NCBI GenBank assembly: GCA_002344425.1
Contig: DDTV01000020.1
Location: 1-51,771, forward strand
Reading direction: 5' to 3'
Source: Candidatus Falkowbacteria bacterium UBA2355
GTDB lineage: Bacteria; Patescibacteriota; Patescibacteriia; Patescibacteriales; Patescibacteriaceae
DNA: 51,771 bases
Below are positions 15,745-23,369 of this stretch, in pieces. Made by a program: the position numbers and the translations under genes. The notes beneath the pieces were generated by a model. The model was not told the DNA's origin, ran no database searches, and worked only from the letters and a program-made list of their open reading frames with translations. Each line of letters opens with the position of its first letter. Within the stretch, counting starts at the first letter, position 1.

Positions 15745-16161
15745 ATGAATATATTGAAAGGCATTTTTACTCGTCAATTTTTCATCACCCTGCTCTTGTT
15801 GGGTCTTTTGGCTTTATTCGCCTTGCCACTAACAAAAAATTGGCGTCAAAAACGAGCCATTGATAAAGAGATAGCTGAACTTGAGCAACAGGTTAGTAGT
15901 TTTGAAAATAAGAATTCAAGTTTGCGACAAGTGCTTGATTACATGCAATCGGAACAGTTTGTTGAAGAAGAGGCGCGCAGCAAATTGAATTATAAAAAAC
16001 CCGGCGAGCAGGTGGTAGTTATCGAAGGTTTGCCATCTGAATCCGGGGCGACGGCTTCGGCTTCTGCCTTGTTTGATTTTCCCGCCCCGCCGCCGGACAA
16101 AAATGCCGAACTGCGCTTGAGCGGAAACCTTAAACGCTGGTTGGAATACTTTTTCAATTGA
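15745..16161 (+). CDS. FtsB/DivIC-like septum formation initiator family protein
   Basis: 138 residues: short cytoplasmic N-terminus, one membrane helix (about residues 10-30), then a coiled coil (residues 33-70, EIAELEQQVSSFENKNSSL) and the typical segment EQFVEEEARSKLNYKKPGE. A proline-rich tail follows. The family bridges the late division proteins FtsQ and FtsL outside the membrane. The ORF extends upstream through the tRNA gene, so the true start is the ATG at 15745, six bases after tRNA-Pro. The mRNA 5' end may therefore be made by tRNA 3' processing. Its stop codon shares its last base with the end of the convergent tRNA-Thr. Confidence 0.85.
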   Translation: MNILKGIFTRQFFITLLLLGLLALFALPLTKNWRQKRAIDKEIAELEQQVSSFENKNSSLRQVLDYMQSEQFVEEEARSKLNYKKPGEQVVVIEGLPSESGATASASALFDFPAPPPDKNAELRLSGNLKRWLEYFFN

Positions 16162-16233
16162 GCCGACCATGGGACTTGAACCCATAACCTATGGTTTACG
16201 ATACCATTGCTCTACCAGTTGAGCTAGGTCGGC
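16161..16233 (-). tRNA. tRNA-Thr(CGT)
   Basis: 73 nt cloverleaf on the minus strand: acceptor GCCGACC/GGTCGGC, D stem GCTC/GAGC, anticodon stem ATGGT/ACCAT, loop ATCGTAA with anticodon CGT, T arm ATGGG-TTCAAGT-CCCAT. Discriminator U. CCA is not encoded. Confidence 0.95.
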
Positions 16234-16283
16234 CTTAACCTTATTGATACTATCAGCTTGGCGGCAATAGTCAAGAATCTTTG

Positions 16284-16354
16284 AGCGGGATACCGGAATC
16301 GAACCGGCGCACTTAGCTTGGGAAGCTAATGTACTGCCACTATACGAATCCCGC
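16284..16354 (-). tRNA. tRNA-Gly(CCC)
   Basis: 71 nt cloverleaf on the minus strand: acceptor GCGGGAT/ATCCCGC, D stem GTAT/GTAC, anticodon stem TTAGC/GCTAA, loop TTCCCAA with anticodon CCC, T arm GCCGG-TTCGATT-CCGGT. Discriminator U as usual for Gly. CCA is not encoded. It precedes tRNA-Thr, probably on one transcript. Confidence 0.95.
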
Positions 16355-16462
16355 AATTTTTCTTTTATCTTAGTGCTAATTTAGCGATTCGACGGCAATG
16401 TGGTATAATTATATTGTCTTTAGATTATTGTCGTCAACTCCGGTTGATTTTTTATTTTGATT

Positions 16463-18031
16463 ATGAAACGTTTTTTTATCGCCAGTCTAATCATTTGTTT
16501 TTCTATCTCGAATGCGCCTTTTGTTTTGGCGCAAGAAAGCTCTCCGGCTTATGAGTTTGAAGCCAGCGTCGGTCAAAATGGTTTAAACCGAGACCTATCT
16601 TTGAATGCTTTTGATAACTTGATAAATATAGGTTTACCGGCCGGCCAGTTGACTGCCCCAGCCGTAATCAGATTGTCCCAGATTCATGAACCGGCTAAGG
16701 CGCCCAATGGATTCAGCGACAGTTCAGTATTATATCAAATAGATATTCCGGCGGCGGCCTTTGCTCAGGGGCGTTTTTTTATCAGTTTAAAGAGTTCCGG
16801 TTCTGACAAATACAAACAACTCTACTTTTTTGACAAAAATTCAGCCGAGGGTTGGCGGCCCTTGCCAACCAATGAAAATTTCGGCAAAGGAGTCATTAGT
16901 ACATATCTGACAATGCCCTTTGCGCGTTTGGCTGTTTTTGAAAGCACTTCGGCCATAGTGAAGGGCAAGGCCAGTTGGTACAAATATAAGAACGGCTTAT
17001 TCGCCGCTTCGCCTGACTTTCCTAAAGGCAGTCGATTGCGCGTCATCAACCTTGATAACCGCAAATCAGTTGATGTTGTTGTGAATGATTTCGGACCGAA
17101 CCGTAGTTTGCACCCTGATCGAGTTATTGATTTAGATGCCGTTGCCTTTGCTCGCTTGGCTCCCCTGGGACAAGGCATGATCAATAATATCGCGGTCGAG
17201 AAATTGCCCGATCATATCGGTTCTTTATCCGCTCCTTCAACTTCGCCGGCCGATCCGACTGCTTTAGCAGTATCGGCCAAGGCCGCCATTGTTTTTAACA
17301 GCGCCGATAAGACTGTTTTGTGGAGCAAGGCGGAAGATTCAGTTTTGCCCCTGGCCAGTTTGACCAAATTAGCCGCGGTTAAAATTTTTCTTGAAACCAA
17401 GCCGGATTTGAATAAGGTCGTAGCTTATTCAGTCAAAGATGAACAGCTCAATAATCTTTATGTACCGGCTAGCCAGTCGGCTCGTTTGCGCCTCAAAGAC
17501 GGCGATACCTTGTCTTTGAAAGATTTTGTTTATTCTTCATTAATCGGCTCGACCAACAATACGGTTGAAACTTTGGTTAGATTTTCCGGACTGACGCGCG
17601 AGGCCTTTATCGCAAAAATGAATTCACGCGTCAAACAATGGGGAGCGACGAAAACTCGTTTTGTTGAGCCGACCGGGTTGTCGCCTAAAAATGTTACGAC
17701 GGCTCGCGATTATGTTATAATAGCAAGAGAAGCTTTTCTTGATCCGATTATTGCATCGGCCAGCGTCCGTCCGTCTTACAGTTTAACAACCCGCAACACA
17801 AAGACTCCGCATAATTTTAAAAATACCAATTTGATTGCGCGTCAAAGCGATTCTGAATTGCTCGGTTCCAAAACCGGTTATCTTGACGAAGCGGGGCATT
17901 GCTTGGTCACTAAATGGCCGACTTCAAAAAATAAGAACATTATCGTCGCTTTGTTCGGCGAGCCGACTAAGCAAGCCAGCGTTGACGACACTAGACTGCT
18001 GATGAGTTTCGCCGCCCAACATATCAAATAA
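16463..18031 (+). CDS. fusion of an RlpA-like domain with a D-alanyl-D-alanine carboxypeptidase (S11)
   Basis: 522 residues. A signal peptide (about 1-24, ending FVLAQ) is followed by a beta-rich region of unknown type (to ~160). Next comes a double-psi beta-barrel resembling RlpA (GKASWYKYKNGLFAAS, VVVNDFGPN, HPDRVIDLDAVAFARLAP; about 168-250). Last is a penicillin-binding-protein-5-like domain with all three motifs: SLTK (Ser299, Lys302), STN (363-365) and KTG (470-472). It should trim or cut peptidoglycan outside the membrane, likely at the septum. Start ATG at 16463; a TTG two codons earlier is less likely. ftsE follows with a one-base gap. Confidence 0.9.
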   Translation: MKRFFIASLIICFSISNAPFVLAQESSPAYEFEASVGQNGLNRDLSLNAFDNLINIGLPAGQLTAPAVIRLSQIHEPAKAPNGFSDSSVLYQIDIPAAAFAQGRFFISLKSSGSDKYKQLYFFDKNSAEGWRPLPTNENFGKGVISTYLTMPFARLAVFESTSAIVKGKASWYKYKNGLFAASPDFPKGSRLRVINLDNRKSVDVVVNDFGPNRSLHPDRVIDLDAVAFARLAPLGQGMINNIAVEKLPDHIGSLSAPSTSPADPTALAVSAKAAIVFNSADKTVLWSKAEDSVLPLASLTKLAAVKIFLETKPDLNKVVAYSVKDEQLNNLYVPASQSARLRLKDGDTLSLKDFVYSSLIGSTNNTVETLVRFSGLTREAFIAKMNSRVKQWGATKTRFVEPTGLSPKNVTTARDYVIIAREAFLDPIIASASVRPSYSLTTRNTKTPHNFKNTNLIARQSDSELLGSKTGYLDEAGHCLVTKWPTSKNKNIIVALFGEPTKQASVDDTRLLMSFAAQHIK

Positions 18032-18032
18032 G

Positions 18033-18713
18033 ATGATTACACTAGAAAATGTTTCCAAAACTTACCCGCCAAACATTAAAGCGCTTGATCGCGTGTCTTT
18101 ATCTATTAAAGCGGGAGAATTCGTTTCTCTGGTTGGACAATCGGGTACCGGAAAAACAACTTTTGTCCGCTGTTTGATAGGCGAAGAAAAACCCAAAGAA
18201 GGGAAAATAAAAATAGGAGATTGGGACATTACCAAAATAGGCAAAAGAGAAATTCCTTATTTGCGTCGTCAGGTCGCTGTTATTTTTCAGGACTTCAAAC
18301 TTCTGCCTAAAAAAACCTTGTATGAAAACGTGGCCTTTGCTCTTGAAGTAGCCGGCAAAAGCAATGCCAAGATAAAATCGATTGTTCCGCAGGTAATGAA
18401 GATTGTCGGTCTCGGCGCTAAGATGCATCGCTACCCGAACGAAGTTTCCGGCGGCGAACAACAGCGCGCCGCCATTGCCCGCGCCTTGGTTTATCAACCC
18501 AAGGTTTTGTTGGCTGATGAACCGACCGGCAATTTGGATTCCATTAATGCTCAGGAAATTATTGATTTGCTCAAAAAAATTAACGAATTCGGTACAACCG
18601 TTATTCTTGTGACGCATAATCGAGATATCGTTAACCGCTTGAAACGGCGCGTTATCACCTTGCATGACGGACGGGTAATTTCCGATCAAGCTGTTGGGAA
18701 ATATGTTCTCTAA
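18033..18713 (+). CDS. ftsE: cell division ATP-binding protein FtsE
   Basis: 226 residues, an ABC ATPase: Walker A GQSGTGKTT (about 34-42), Q-loop VIFQDFKLLP, signature VSGGEQQRAAIARAL, Walker B VLLADEPTGNLD, switch histidine VTHN. FtsE pairs with the membrane protein FtsX to control septal peptidoglycan hydrolases. The gene order (hydrolase fusion, ftsE, ftsX) suggests that the upstream RlpA/carboxypeptidase protein is a partner or target. Gap to the upstream gene is one base. Confidence 0.95.
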   Translation: MITLENVSKTYPPNIKALDRVSLSIKAGEFVSLVGQSGTGKTTFVRCLIGEEKPKEGKIKIGDWDITKIGKREIPYLRRQVAVIFQDFKLLPKKTLYENVAFALEVAGKSNAKIKSIVPQVMKIVGLGAKMHRYPNEVSGGEQQRAAIARALVYQPKVLLADEPTGNLDSINAQEIIDLLKKINEFGTTVILVTHNRDIVNRLKRRVITLHDGRVISDQAVGKYVL

Positions 18714-18714
18714 T

Positions 18715-19626
18715 ATGATTATTTCAATACTTCGCGCCGCTAAGTTCAGTCTGCAAGATATTGCCCGCAATGTCTGGCTTTCTATTGTGACAGTTTTGAT
18801 TCTGGTTTTGGCTTTTTTCTCGGTTAATCTTTTGTTGTCGGTACAGGTTATAAGCCAAGCCGCCATTGATACGGTGCGGGACAAAATTGACGTCAGTTTA
18901 TATCTTAAAACCGATGCGCCGGAAAGCGAAATCCTCGCTTTGCGGGCGGCCATTTCCGGAATTGAAAATGTCCGTGAAGTTATTTATGTTTCAAAGCAAG
19001 AAGCCCTCGAAGATTTTCAAACCCGTCATAAGAACAACCCGGATATTCTTGAGGCCTTACGGGAATTGGATTCCAATCCTTTGTCGCCAAGCTTGATTAT
19101 TCGGCCCAATGATGTTAATCGTTACGACGGATTAATCGCCGAACTTAACCGCATATCTAATCCGATTATCGAAAGCCGTAATTTCGATGATCATAAATTA
19201 ATGCTGGAGAAAATTAACATGATAACCGAGCGGGTTAACCAGGCCGGTTTCGCGGTTAGTCTTTTATTCATCTTTATCACATTGCTCGTACTTTATAATA
19301 CTTTGCGCGTGGCGATTTATACTCATCGCAGTGAAATTGCGATTATGCGCTTGGTCGGCGCCTCTGACTGGTTTATTCGTGCGCCCTTTATTATCTCCAG
19401 CTTGTTATATACTTTAATCGGGGTTGTAATATCAGGCACGGTTTTTTATCTCTTCCTTAATCTTTTACAGCCCTATCTTGAAGCTTTTTTCCTTAATTAC
19501 GATTTCAATATCATTCATTATTTCCAAAGCAATTTCGCCCAGTTCTTCATACTGGAATTCGCCGCCGCCGCGGCCATTAATATAATCGCCAGCTTGGTAG
19601 CAGTGCGCAAATACTCTAATATATAA
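18715..19626 (+). CDS. ftsX: cell division protein FtsX
   Basis: 303 residues with four membrane helices: one near the N-terminus (about 15-40), then an extracellular domain (to ~165) and three C-terminal helices. The latter include the family segment VALLVLYNTLRVAI-like FITLLVLYNTLRVAIYTHR and EIAIMRLVGAS. It is the membrane partner of FtsE. In-frame starts exist earlier (TTG at 18694, ATG at 18703); I prefer 18715 because one-base gaps are the rule in this operon. Confidence 0.93.
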   Translation: MIISILRAAKFSLQDIARNVWLSIVTVLILVLAFFSVNLLLSVQVISQAAIDTVRDKIDVSLYLKTDAPESEILALRAAISGIENVREVIYVSKQEALEDFQTRHKNNPDILEALRELDSNPLSPSLIIRPNDVNRYDGLIAELNRISNPIIESRNFDDHKLMLEKINMITERVNQAGFAVSLLFIFITLLVLYNTLRVAIYTHRSEIAIMRLVGASDWFIRAPFIISSLLYTLIGVVISGTVFYLFLNLLQPYLEAFFLNYDFNIIHYFQSNFAQFFILEFAAAAAINIIASLVAVRKYSNI

Positions 19627-19627
19627 T

Positions 19628-20302
19628 ATGCTGTCGCTAGCTCAAGAAAAACTGATTCGCTCGCTCGCTACGAAAAAAGGCCGGACCGAGTCCGGTTTTT
19701 GTCTAGTCGAAGGCAAAAAGAATGTCGCTGAAGCCAAAGGTTTTGTTGAATTTTCTTTTACCGATAAAGATAGTCGAAACTTTAATAAGTTGGTTGAAAC
19801 AGTAACGCCGCAACCGATTGCCGCTGTCGCTAAAATACCACAGTGGGAATTGAACAATTTAGTTGAACGTCCTTGTGTCGTTGTGCTTGACGGCGTACAA
19901 GATCCCGGTAATGTCGGAACCATCTTGCGCTTATGTCTTGGTTTTAAGGCTTCCTTATTGTTAGTTGAATCGGCTGACCCCTCTTCGCCCAAAGTTATTC
20001 GTTCTTCGGCCGGAGCATTTTTCAAAGTGCCTTGGTGCGAGGTGATGCGCTCGGAAGCTGAAGCCGCTATAGCGTCTTTAGGGCGGCCGATTTATCGCTT
20101 AGAAAATAAAGCTGGAGCCGATAAAAGTTTGAAAAAATTCAGCGCTGAAAAAGCGGCGATTTTAATCGCGGGTTCCGAGGGACAGGGGATTAAGCTTTCG
20201 ATTTCCGGAACCTCTTTGCAAATTACTCATGACGATACTTTGGAATCCTTGAACGTCGCCGCGGCCCTCGCTATTAGCCTCTACGCTTTTTACTCAAAAT
20301 AA
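19628..20302 (+). CDS. SpoU/TrmH-family RNA 2'-O-methyltransferase
   Basis: 224 residues. The C-terminal SPOUT domain shows the three family motifs: DGVQDPGNVGTILR, LIAGSEGQGI and ESLNVAAALAISLY. The N-terminal part (about 1-75) is a shortened substrate-binding domain. It methylates a ribose in tRNA or rRNA with S-adenosylmethionine; the site cannot be told. One base after ftsX, so it ends the envelope operon. Confidence 0.92.
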   Translation: MLSLAQEKLIRSLATKKGRTESGFCLVEGKKNVAEAKGFVEFSFTDKDSRNFNKLVETVTPQPIAAVAKIPQWELNNLVERPCVVVLDGVQDPGNVGTILRLCLGFKASLLLVESADPSSPKVIRSSAGAFFKVPWCEVMRSEAEAAIASLGRPIYRLENKAGADKSLKKFSAEKAAILIAGSEGQGIKLSISGTSLQITHDDTLESLNVAAALAISLYAFYSK

Positions 20303-20304
20303 AA

Positions 20305-20331
20305 AAGCTTAACCCGTACAAAGTTAAGCTT
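20305..20331 (-). terminator. intrinsic terminator overlapping the stop of the minus-strand small gene
   Basis: 9-bp stem 20305-20313/20323-20331, followed on the minus strand by TTTTTTATTTT. It may also slow plus-strand transcription. Confidence 0.75.
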
Positions 20332-20545
20332 AAAAATAATAGGCTTTTTCCTCGCCCCTGAGCAATGGGTAATAATTTCCATACTCAGGTTTTTTGTTTT
20401 TTATGAAATTATGAATCGCTTCAAGAGGGGAATAGGCCAGTTCTTCGGCAATCGGCTTTTCCTCCCCATTCAGTTCATAAATATCATATGTTTTGAGGTC
20501 AAATAAGCCAAGTTGCATTTTTATTTGTGACTTCTGTCCACTCAA
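20330..20545 (-). CDS. small acidic protein of unknown function
   Basis: 71 residues, unrecognised; rich in Glu, Tyr and Lys, with the central stretch EELAYSPLEAIHNFIKNKKP and an aromatic C-terminus (EEKAYYF). I start at the TTG at 20545, because GGAGGA (20554-20559) lies eight bases before it; the first ATG (20518) has no such signal. A promoter with TTGCCA, 17 bp, TATAGT precedes it. No partner is evident: both neighbours face away or converge. Confidence 0.7.
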   Translation of the reverse strand: MSGQKSQIKMQLGLFDLKTYDIYELNGEEKPIAEELAYSPLEAIHNFIKNKKPEYGNYYPLLRGEEKAYYF

Positions 20546-20575
20546 TGAACGATTCCTCCGACTTTAATTATCAGT

Positions 20576-20604
20576 ACTATAACAAAAAATTAAACTTTTG
20601 GCAA
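20576..20604 (-). promoter_or_regulatory. promoter of the small acidic protein gene
   Basis: Minus strand: -35 TTGCCA (20599-20604), 17-bp spacer, -10 TATAGT (20576-20581). Confidence 0.7.
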
Positions 20605-20690
20605 GGCTATTTATTGACAGTATTTGGATATTTTATTTTAATAAATTTATTTAATATTAGCTAAAAAAGAGTTATTATGGCTTAAACAAC

Positions 20691-20719
20691 TTGACAAGAT
20701 TTAATATATATGCTATTAT
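20691..20719 (+). promoter_or_regulatory. promoter of the small secreted protein gene
   Basis: Consensus -35 TTGACA (20691-20696), 17-bp spacer, extended -10 TGC-TATTAT (20714-20719). Confidence 0.8.
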
Positions 20720-20757
20720 ATAGGTATTGAAAATCAAATAACTTCAAGGAGAAGAAA

Positions 20758-21108
20758 ATGAGAGCTATCATAGCTATAGTAGTAATCGTAATTGTTACAT
20801 TGATCAGTAATTCGGCGTACGGTCAGACAGTTGCTGGTGATGTTAATCCTAGTAAAGTTCCGGTCGTTTATGCCGCTGATACAGAAAAAGGCCAAGAAGT
20901 AACAGTATCGAGGAGCGGAGATTATTACCACTTTTCCGATAACGTAAAAAAGATTCAGATTTTCTTTAACGGAAAATCAGCCCACATGATCAATGTCACA
21001 GACGGTAAGGTGTCATTGAACTGGGATAAGGCCTTCAGCTTTCAGTGCTTTGATGAAAGAGGCAATAAAATTTTTATAGCCGACAAAAAATTTCACCCCA
21101 TAAAATAA
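20758..21108 (+). CDS. small secreted protein of unknown function
   Basis: 116 residues. A signal peptide (about residues 1-22, hydrophobic IIAIVVIVIVTLIS, likely cut after AYG) is followed by a beta-rich, charged domain with no recognised family. A Shine-Dalgarno sequence AAGGAG lies eight bases before the ATG, and a near-consensus promoter lies upstream. Its AT-rich composition differs from the envelope operon before it. Terminated at 21135-21166. Confidence 0.75.
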   Translation: MRAIIAIVVIVIVTLISNSAYGQTVAGDVNPSKVPVVYAADTEKGQEVTVSRSGDYYHFSDNVKKIQIFFNGKSAHMINVTDGKVSLNWDKAFSFQCFDERGNKIFIADKKFHPIK

Positions 21109-21134
21109 AACCAATTTTTTCCTTCTAATCCCCC

Positions 21135-21166
21135 GGGACAGAGCTCAACCAATGAGAGCCTGTCCC
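21135..21166 (+). terminator. intrinsic terminator
   Basis: GGGACAG (21135-21141) with CTGTCCC (21160-21166), an inner CTC/GAG helix, then a run of T. Confidence 0.85.
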
Positions 21167-21186
21167 AATTTTTTTATTTAAACAAA

Positions 21187-21210
21187 AACCTCTCCCGCAA
21201 AGGAGAGGTT
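21187..21210. terminator. bidirectional terminator
   Basis: 9-bp stem 21187-21195/21202-21210; T-rich on both sides. Serves mainly the minus-strand RRM gene. Confidence 0.85.
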
Positions 21211-21228
21211 TTTTAAATGCCTTGGTAA

Positions 21229-21513
21229 TTACCAGCGGCGATTATTGTCGCGCGCGGGACGTTCGGCCATCGGACGGGCTTCACTGACGTTAATGGTACG
21301 ACCGTCAAGGTCAGAACCGTTCAACATTGAGATAGCTTTTTGAGCTTCCTCTTCAGTGGCCATTTCCACAAAGCCGAAACCCTTTGAACGGCCCGTAGCC
21401 CGATCCATAATAATGGACGCAGACTCAACGGTACCGGCAGCCGCAAAGTGATCGCGGAGGCGATCTTCGGTGCAGGCAAAAGGAATTCCGCCGACAAACA
21501 ATTTCTTAGCCAT
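21229..21513 (-). CDS. RRM-domain RNA-binding protein
   Basis: 94 residues: a single RNA-recognition motif with RNP2 KLFVGGIPF (residues 4-12) and RNP1 SKGFGFVEM (about 43-51). A short Arg-rich tail (RPARDNNRRW) follows. Such small RRM proteins in cyanobacteria and other bacteria are often cold-induced RNA chaperones. The predicted promoter lies 120 bases upstream inside the end of sodA, giving a long 5' UTR. No Shine-Dalgarno sequence is visible; a TTCTTAAGAA palindrome and an AAGAA/TTCTT hairpin sit directly before the start. Confidence 0.92.
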   Translation of the reverse strand: MAKKLFVGGIPFACTEDRLRDHFAAAGTVESASIIMDRATGRSKGFGFVEMATEEEAQKAISMLNGSDLDGRTINVSEARPMAERPARDNNRRW

Positions 21514-21633
21514 AGCAAGAATTGTTCTTAAGAATAAAGTTGTAAGGCGACCTTCGTCAAGTTTATCTCAAGAAACCGCTAGGCTTTTGGGAACGCGGCA
21601 AGCCGCTTTAACGTGAACGAGACACTTACAAAC
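21514..21633 (-). promoter_or_regulatory. long structured 5' UTR of the RRM gene
   Basis: About 120 bases without an ORF. Minus strand contains GCGGC-TT-GCCGC, GACGAAGGTC and a hairpin just before the start codon. The layout resembles cold-shock-type leaders, but the class is unknown. Confidence 0.45.
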
Positions 21634-21639
21634 AATCAC

Positions 21640-21668
21640 AGCGTACTATTTTATGAATAATTTGTCAA
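21640..21668 (-). promoter_or_regulatory. RRM gene promoter inside the end of sodA
   Basis: Minus strand: -35 TTGACA (21663-21668), 17-bp spacer, -10 TACGCT (21640-21645). Confidence 0.6.
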
Positions 21669-22254
21669 CTTGATCCCAATTGACGATTTCCCAAAAGGCG
21701 GCAATATAGTCGGCCCTTTTATTTTGGTAATTGAGATAATAAGCATGCTCCCAAAGATCTAGGCCTAAAAGCGGGCTCAAACCGCTTGAGAGAGGAGAAT
21801 CTTGATTGGGCGTTGAAACTATATGCAGCGCGCCGCTCATGTTCTTAACTAGCCAAGTCCAGCCAGAACCGAAATTATTAAGAGCGGCTTGGGAAAATTG
21901 ATCTTTAAAATTTTCAAATGACTCGAAGTTACGTTCAATCGCCTCCGCCAAGGCACCCGACGGAACCGCGCCATTATTGATTTTTAGAAGCGGCCAAAAA
22001 AATGAATGATTATGATGTCCGCCACCATGATTGCGGACCGCCGTTCTGATATCTTCCGGAACAGCTTCGAGATTTTTAAGCAAATCTTCGAGCGGAGTGT
22101 TGAAAAGTTCAGGATATTTTTCTAATGCGGCATTTAATTTATCGACATAAGTTTGATGATGCTTGGTGTGATGCAGTTCCATGGTTCGAGCGTCGATCTT
22201 AGGTTCGAGCGCATTATAGGCATAGCCGAGTTCGGGTAAGACATGTTTTGTCAT
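21646..22254 (-). CDS. superoxide dismutase, Mn type by key residues
   Basis: 202 residues, the normal Fe/Mn SOD length. It converts superoxide to peroxide and oxygen. Metal ligands are His28 (in ELHHTKHH), His83 (HNHSFFW), Asp166 and His170 (DLWEHAYYLNY). Gly at 79 in GGGHHNH and Gln at 151 (NQDSPL) are the pattern of Mn rather than Fe enzymes. There is no signal peptide. A TATAAT box (22282-22287) and an AAGGGA six bases before the ATG support the start. Confidence 0.95.
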   Translation of the reverse strand: MTKHVLPELGYAYNALEPKIDARTMELHHTKHHQTYVDKLNAALEKYPELFNTPLEDLLKNLEAVPEDIRTAVRNHGGGHHNHSFFWPLLKINNGAVPSGALAEAIERNFESFENFKDQFSQAALNNFGSGWTWLVKNMSGALHIVSTPNQDSPLSSGLSPLLGLDLWEHAYYLNYQNKRADYIAAFWEIVNWDQVDKLFIK

Positions 22255-22281
22255 AATTTTTCCCTTAATAATCTTGTGTAG

Positions 22282-22287
22282 ATTATA
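22282..22287 (-). promoter_or_regulatory. sodA -10 box
   Basis: TATAAT on the minus strand; the -35 region is poor. Lies just downstream of the CHRD-gene terminator. Confidence 0.55.
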
Positions 22288-22305
22288 GCAAAGAACGGCT
22301 TAAAC

Positions 22306-22331
22306 AAAAAGACCTCTTAAGAGGTCTTTTT
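22306..22331. terminator. terminator between the CHRD gene and sodA
   Basis: Perfect 11-bp palindrome AAAAAGACCTC/GAGGTCTTTTT with a TTAA loop. Confidence 0.88.
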
Positions 22332-22342
22332 GCTGGTCTTCA

Positions 22343-23260
22343 TTAGAAGACAATCTGTCCGCGAATTTCTCCGCTTGGATTATTTTGCGTATGGACATTG
22401 ACATATGTTTCACCGCGTAGAATTTCATCTTCTAGCGATTGGTCATAAGTCAAAGTGCCTCGCGCATGGTTGCCGTTCGCAAGCGTGAAGAGAACATCGG
22501 CGTTAGCACCGGCTCTGGCCGGACCATGGATATGAGCGGCGGTTTGCGCGCTAGACAAATCGGCTAACCAAAGCTCATAGCTTAGAGTGTTGTCGCGGGT
22601 GTTGATAATGAACTGGCCCTTGCCGGCGGCTTTGGTTTCAACGGCGGGAACTTCATTCGAGCCCATTAAAGTCGTCTTAAGGCTGATCTGTTTGAAGATT
22701 AAGGAATTAAGTTCGGCTGAGAAAATCGCCGTGCCCGGATTGGGGTTCATGTCATTAATTTCTTCTTGGGTAATTACCAAGCGAGTATAAACTTTCGGGT
22801 TAATCATCTTGCCGGAGAAATTTATATCAGCCCTGTTTTTAGAGTCAGGTGTCATAGCACCAAGGCTCAATTGATACGTCGGTTGTGAATTGGGGCTGGC
22901 GGCGGGAGAATCCGATACTAGCCAAGCTTCATAAGCTGACGCGGCGGTGGTTGATGGCGGGAAATTTTCAGCCCGCAATTTAAGATTTACGTCATAAAGA
23001 ACCCCGTTGCGCTTGACCGAAGCTTTACCCTTGACCGTCAGGCCGCTTGATAGAGTATTTTTAAGATCGACATTGCCCTCCCATTTCGTCAACCAATTGA
23101 ATCTTTTACCTAGGTTGGCGATGTTGGCGTTTATTTTAGCTTTGGCTCGGGCATCCAACTTCATATTCCCGTTAGTTGCTGAAGTAATCGGCGCGAAAGC
23201 CAAACTAGCGAACGCAACCATAGCCAAGGTTCCTCCTGCAATTAGTTTTGCGTACTTCAT
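22343..23260 (-). CDS. secreted CHRD-domain protein
   Basis: 305 residues. Signal peptide about 1-28 (hydrophobic, ending ITSATNG). The C-terminal ~110 residues are a CHRD domain (MGSNEVPAVETKAAGKGQF, AAHIHGPARAGANADVLF, ending NPSGEIRGQIVF), the fold first named in chordin. The middle part (about 70-185) is beta-rich with YEAWLVSDSP and LGAMTPDSKNRA, reminiscent of the extracellular RskA-type domain; I am not sure of that. It is probably an extracellular or surface protein; its ligand is unknown. Confidence 0.85.
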   Translation of the reverse strand: MKYAKLIAGGTLAMVAFASLAFAPITSATNGNMKLDARAKAKINANIANLGKRFNWLTKWEGNVDLKNTLSSGLTVKGKASVKRNGVLYDVNLKLRAENFPPSTTAASAYEAWLVSDSPAASPNSQPTYQLSLGAMTPDSKNRADINFSGKMINPKVYTRLVITQEEINDMNPNPGTAIFSAELNSLIFKQISLKTTLMGSNEVPAVETKAAGKGQFIINTRDNTLSYELWLADLSSAQTAAHIHGPARAGANADVLFTLANGNHARGTLTYDQSLEDEILRGETYVNVHTQNNPSGEIRGQIVF

Positions 23261-23369
23261 ATGTTTAATTAATTTGTATATTAATTATCTATATGGAGTT
23301 CGACTGCTCCACGCACTATATAACGAGGTTTGCCTTATCATGTTTCACTGTGTTATGTTACAAGGGAAT

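Noticed and set aside
20651..20668. 18-bp sequence TTAATATTAGCTAAAAAA repeated at 51598-51615
   Set aside because: Both copies lie upstream of promoters, but in opposite orientation to them; in such AT-rich DNA a chance match of this length is quite possible.
23007..23369. N-terminal extension of MnmA
   Set aside because: The open frame runs antisense through the CHRD gene start and has no resemblance to MnmA; the family N-terminus starts at about 23370-23400.
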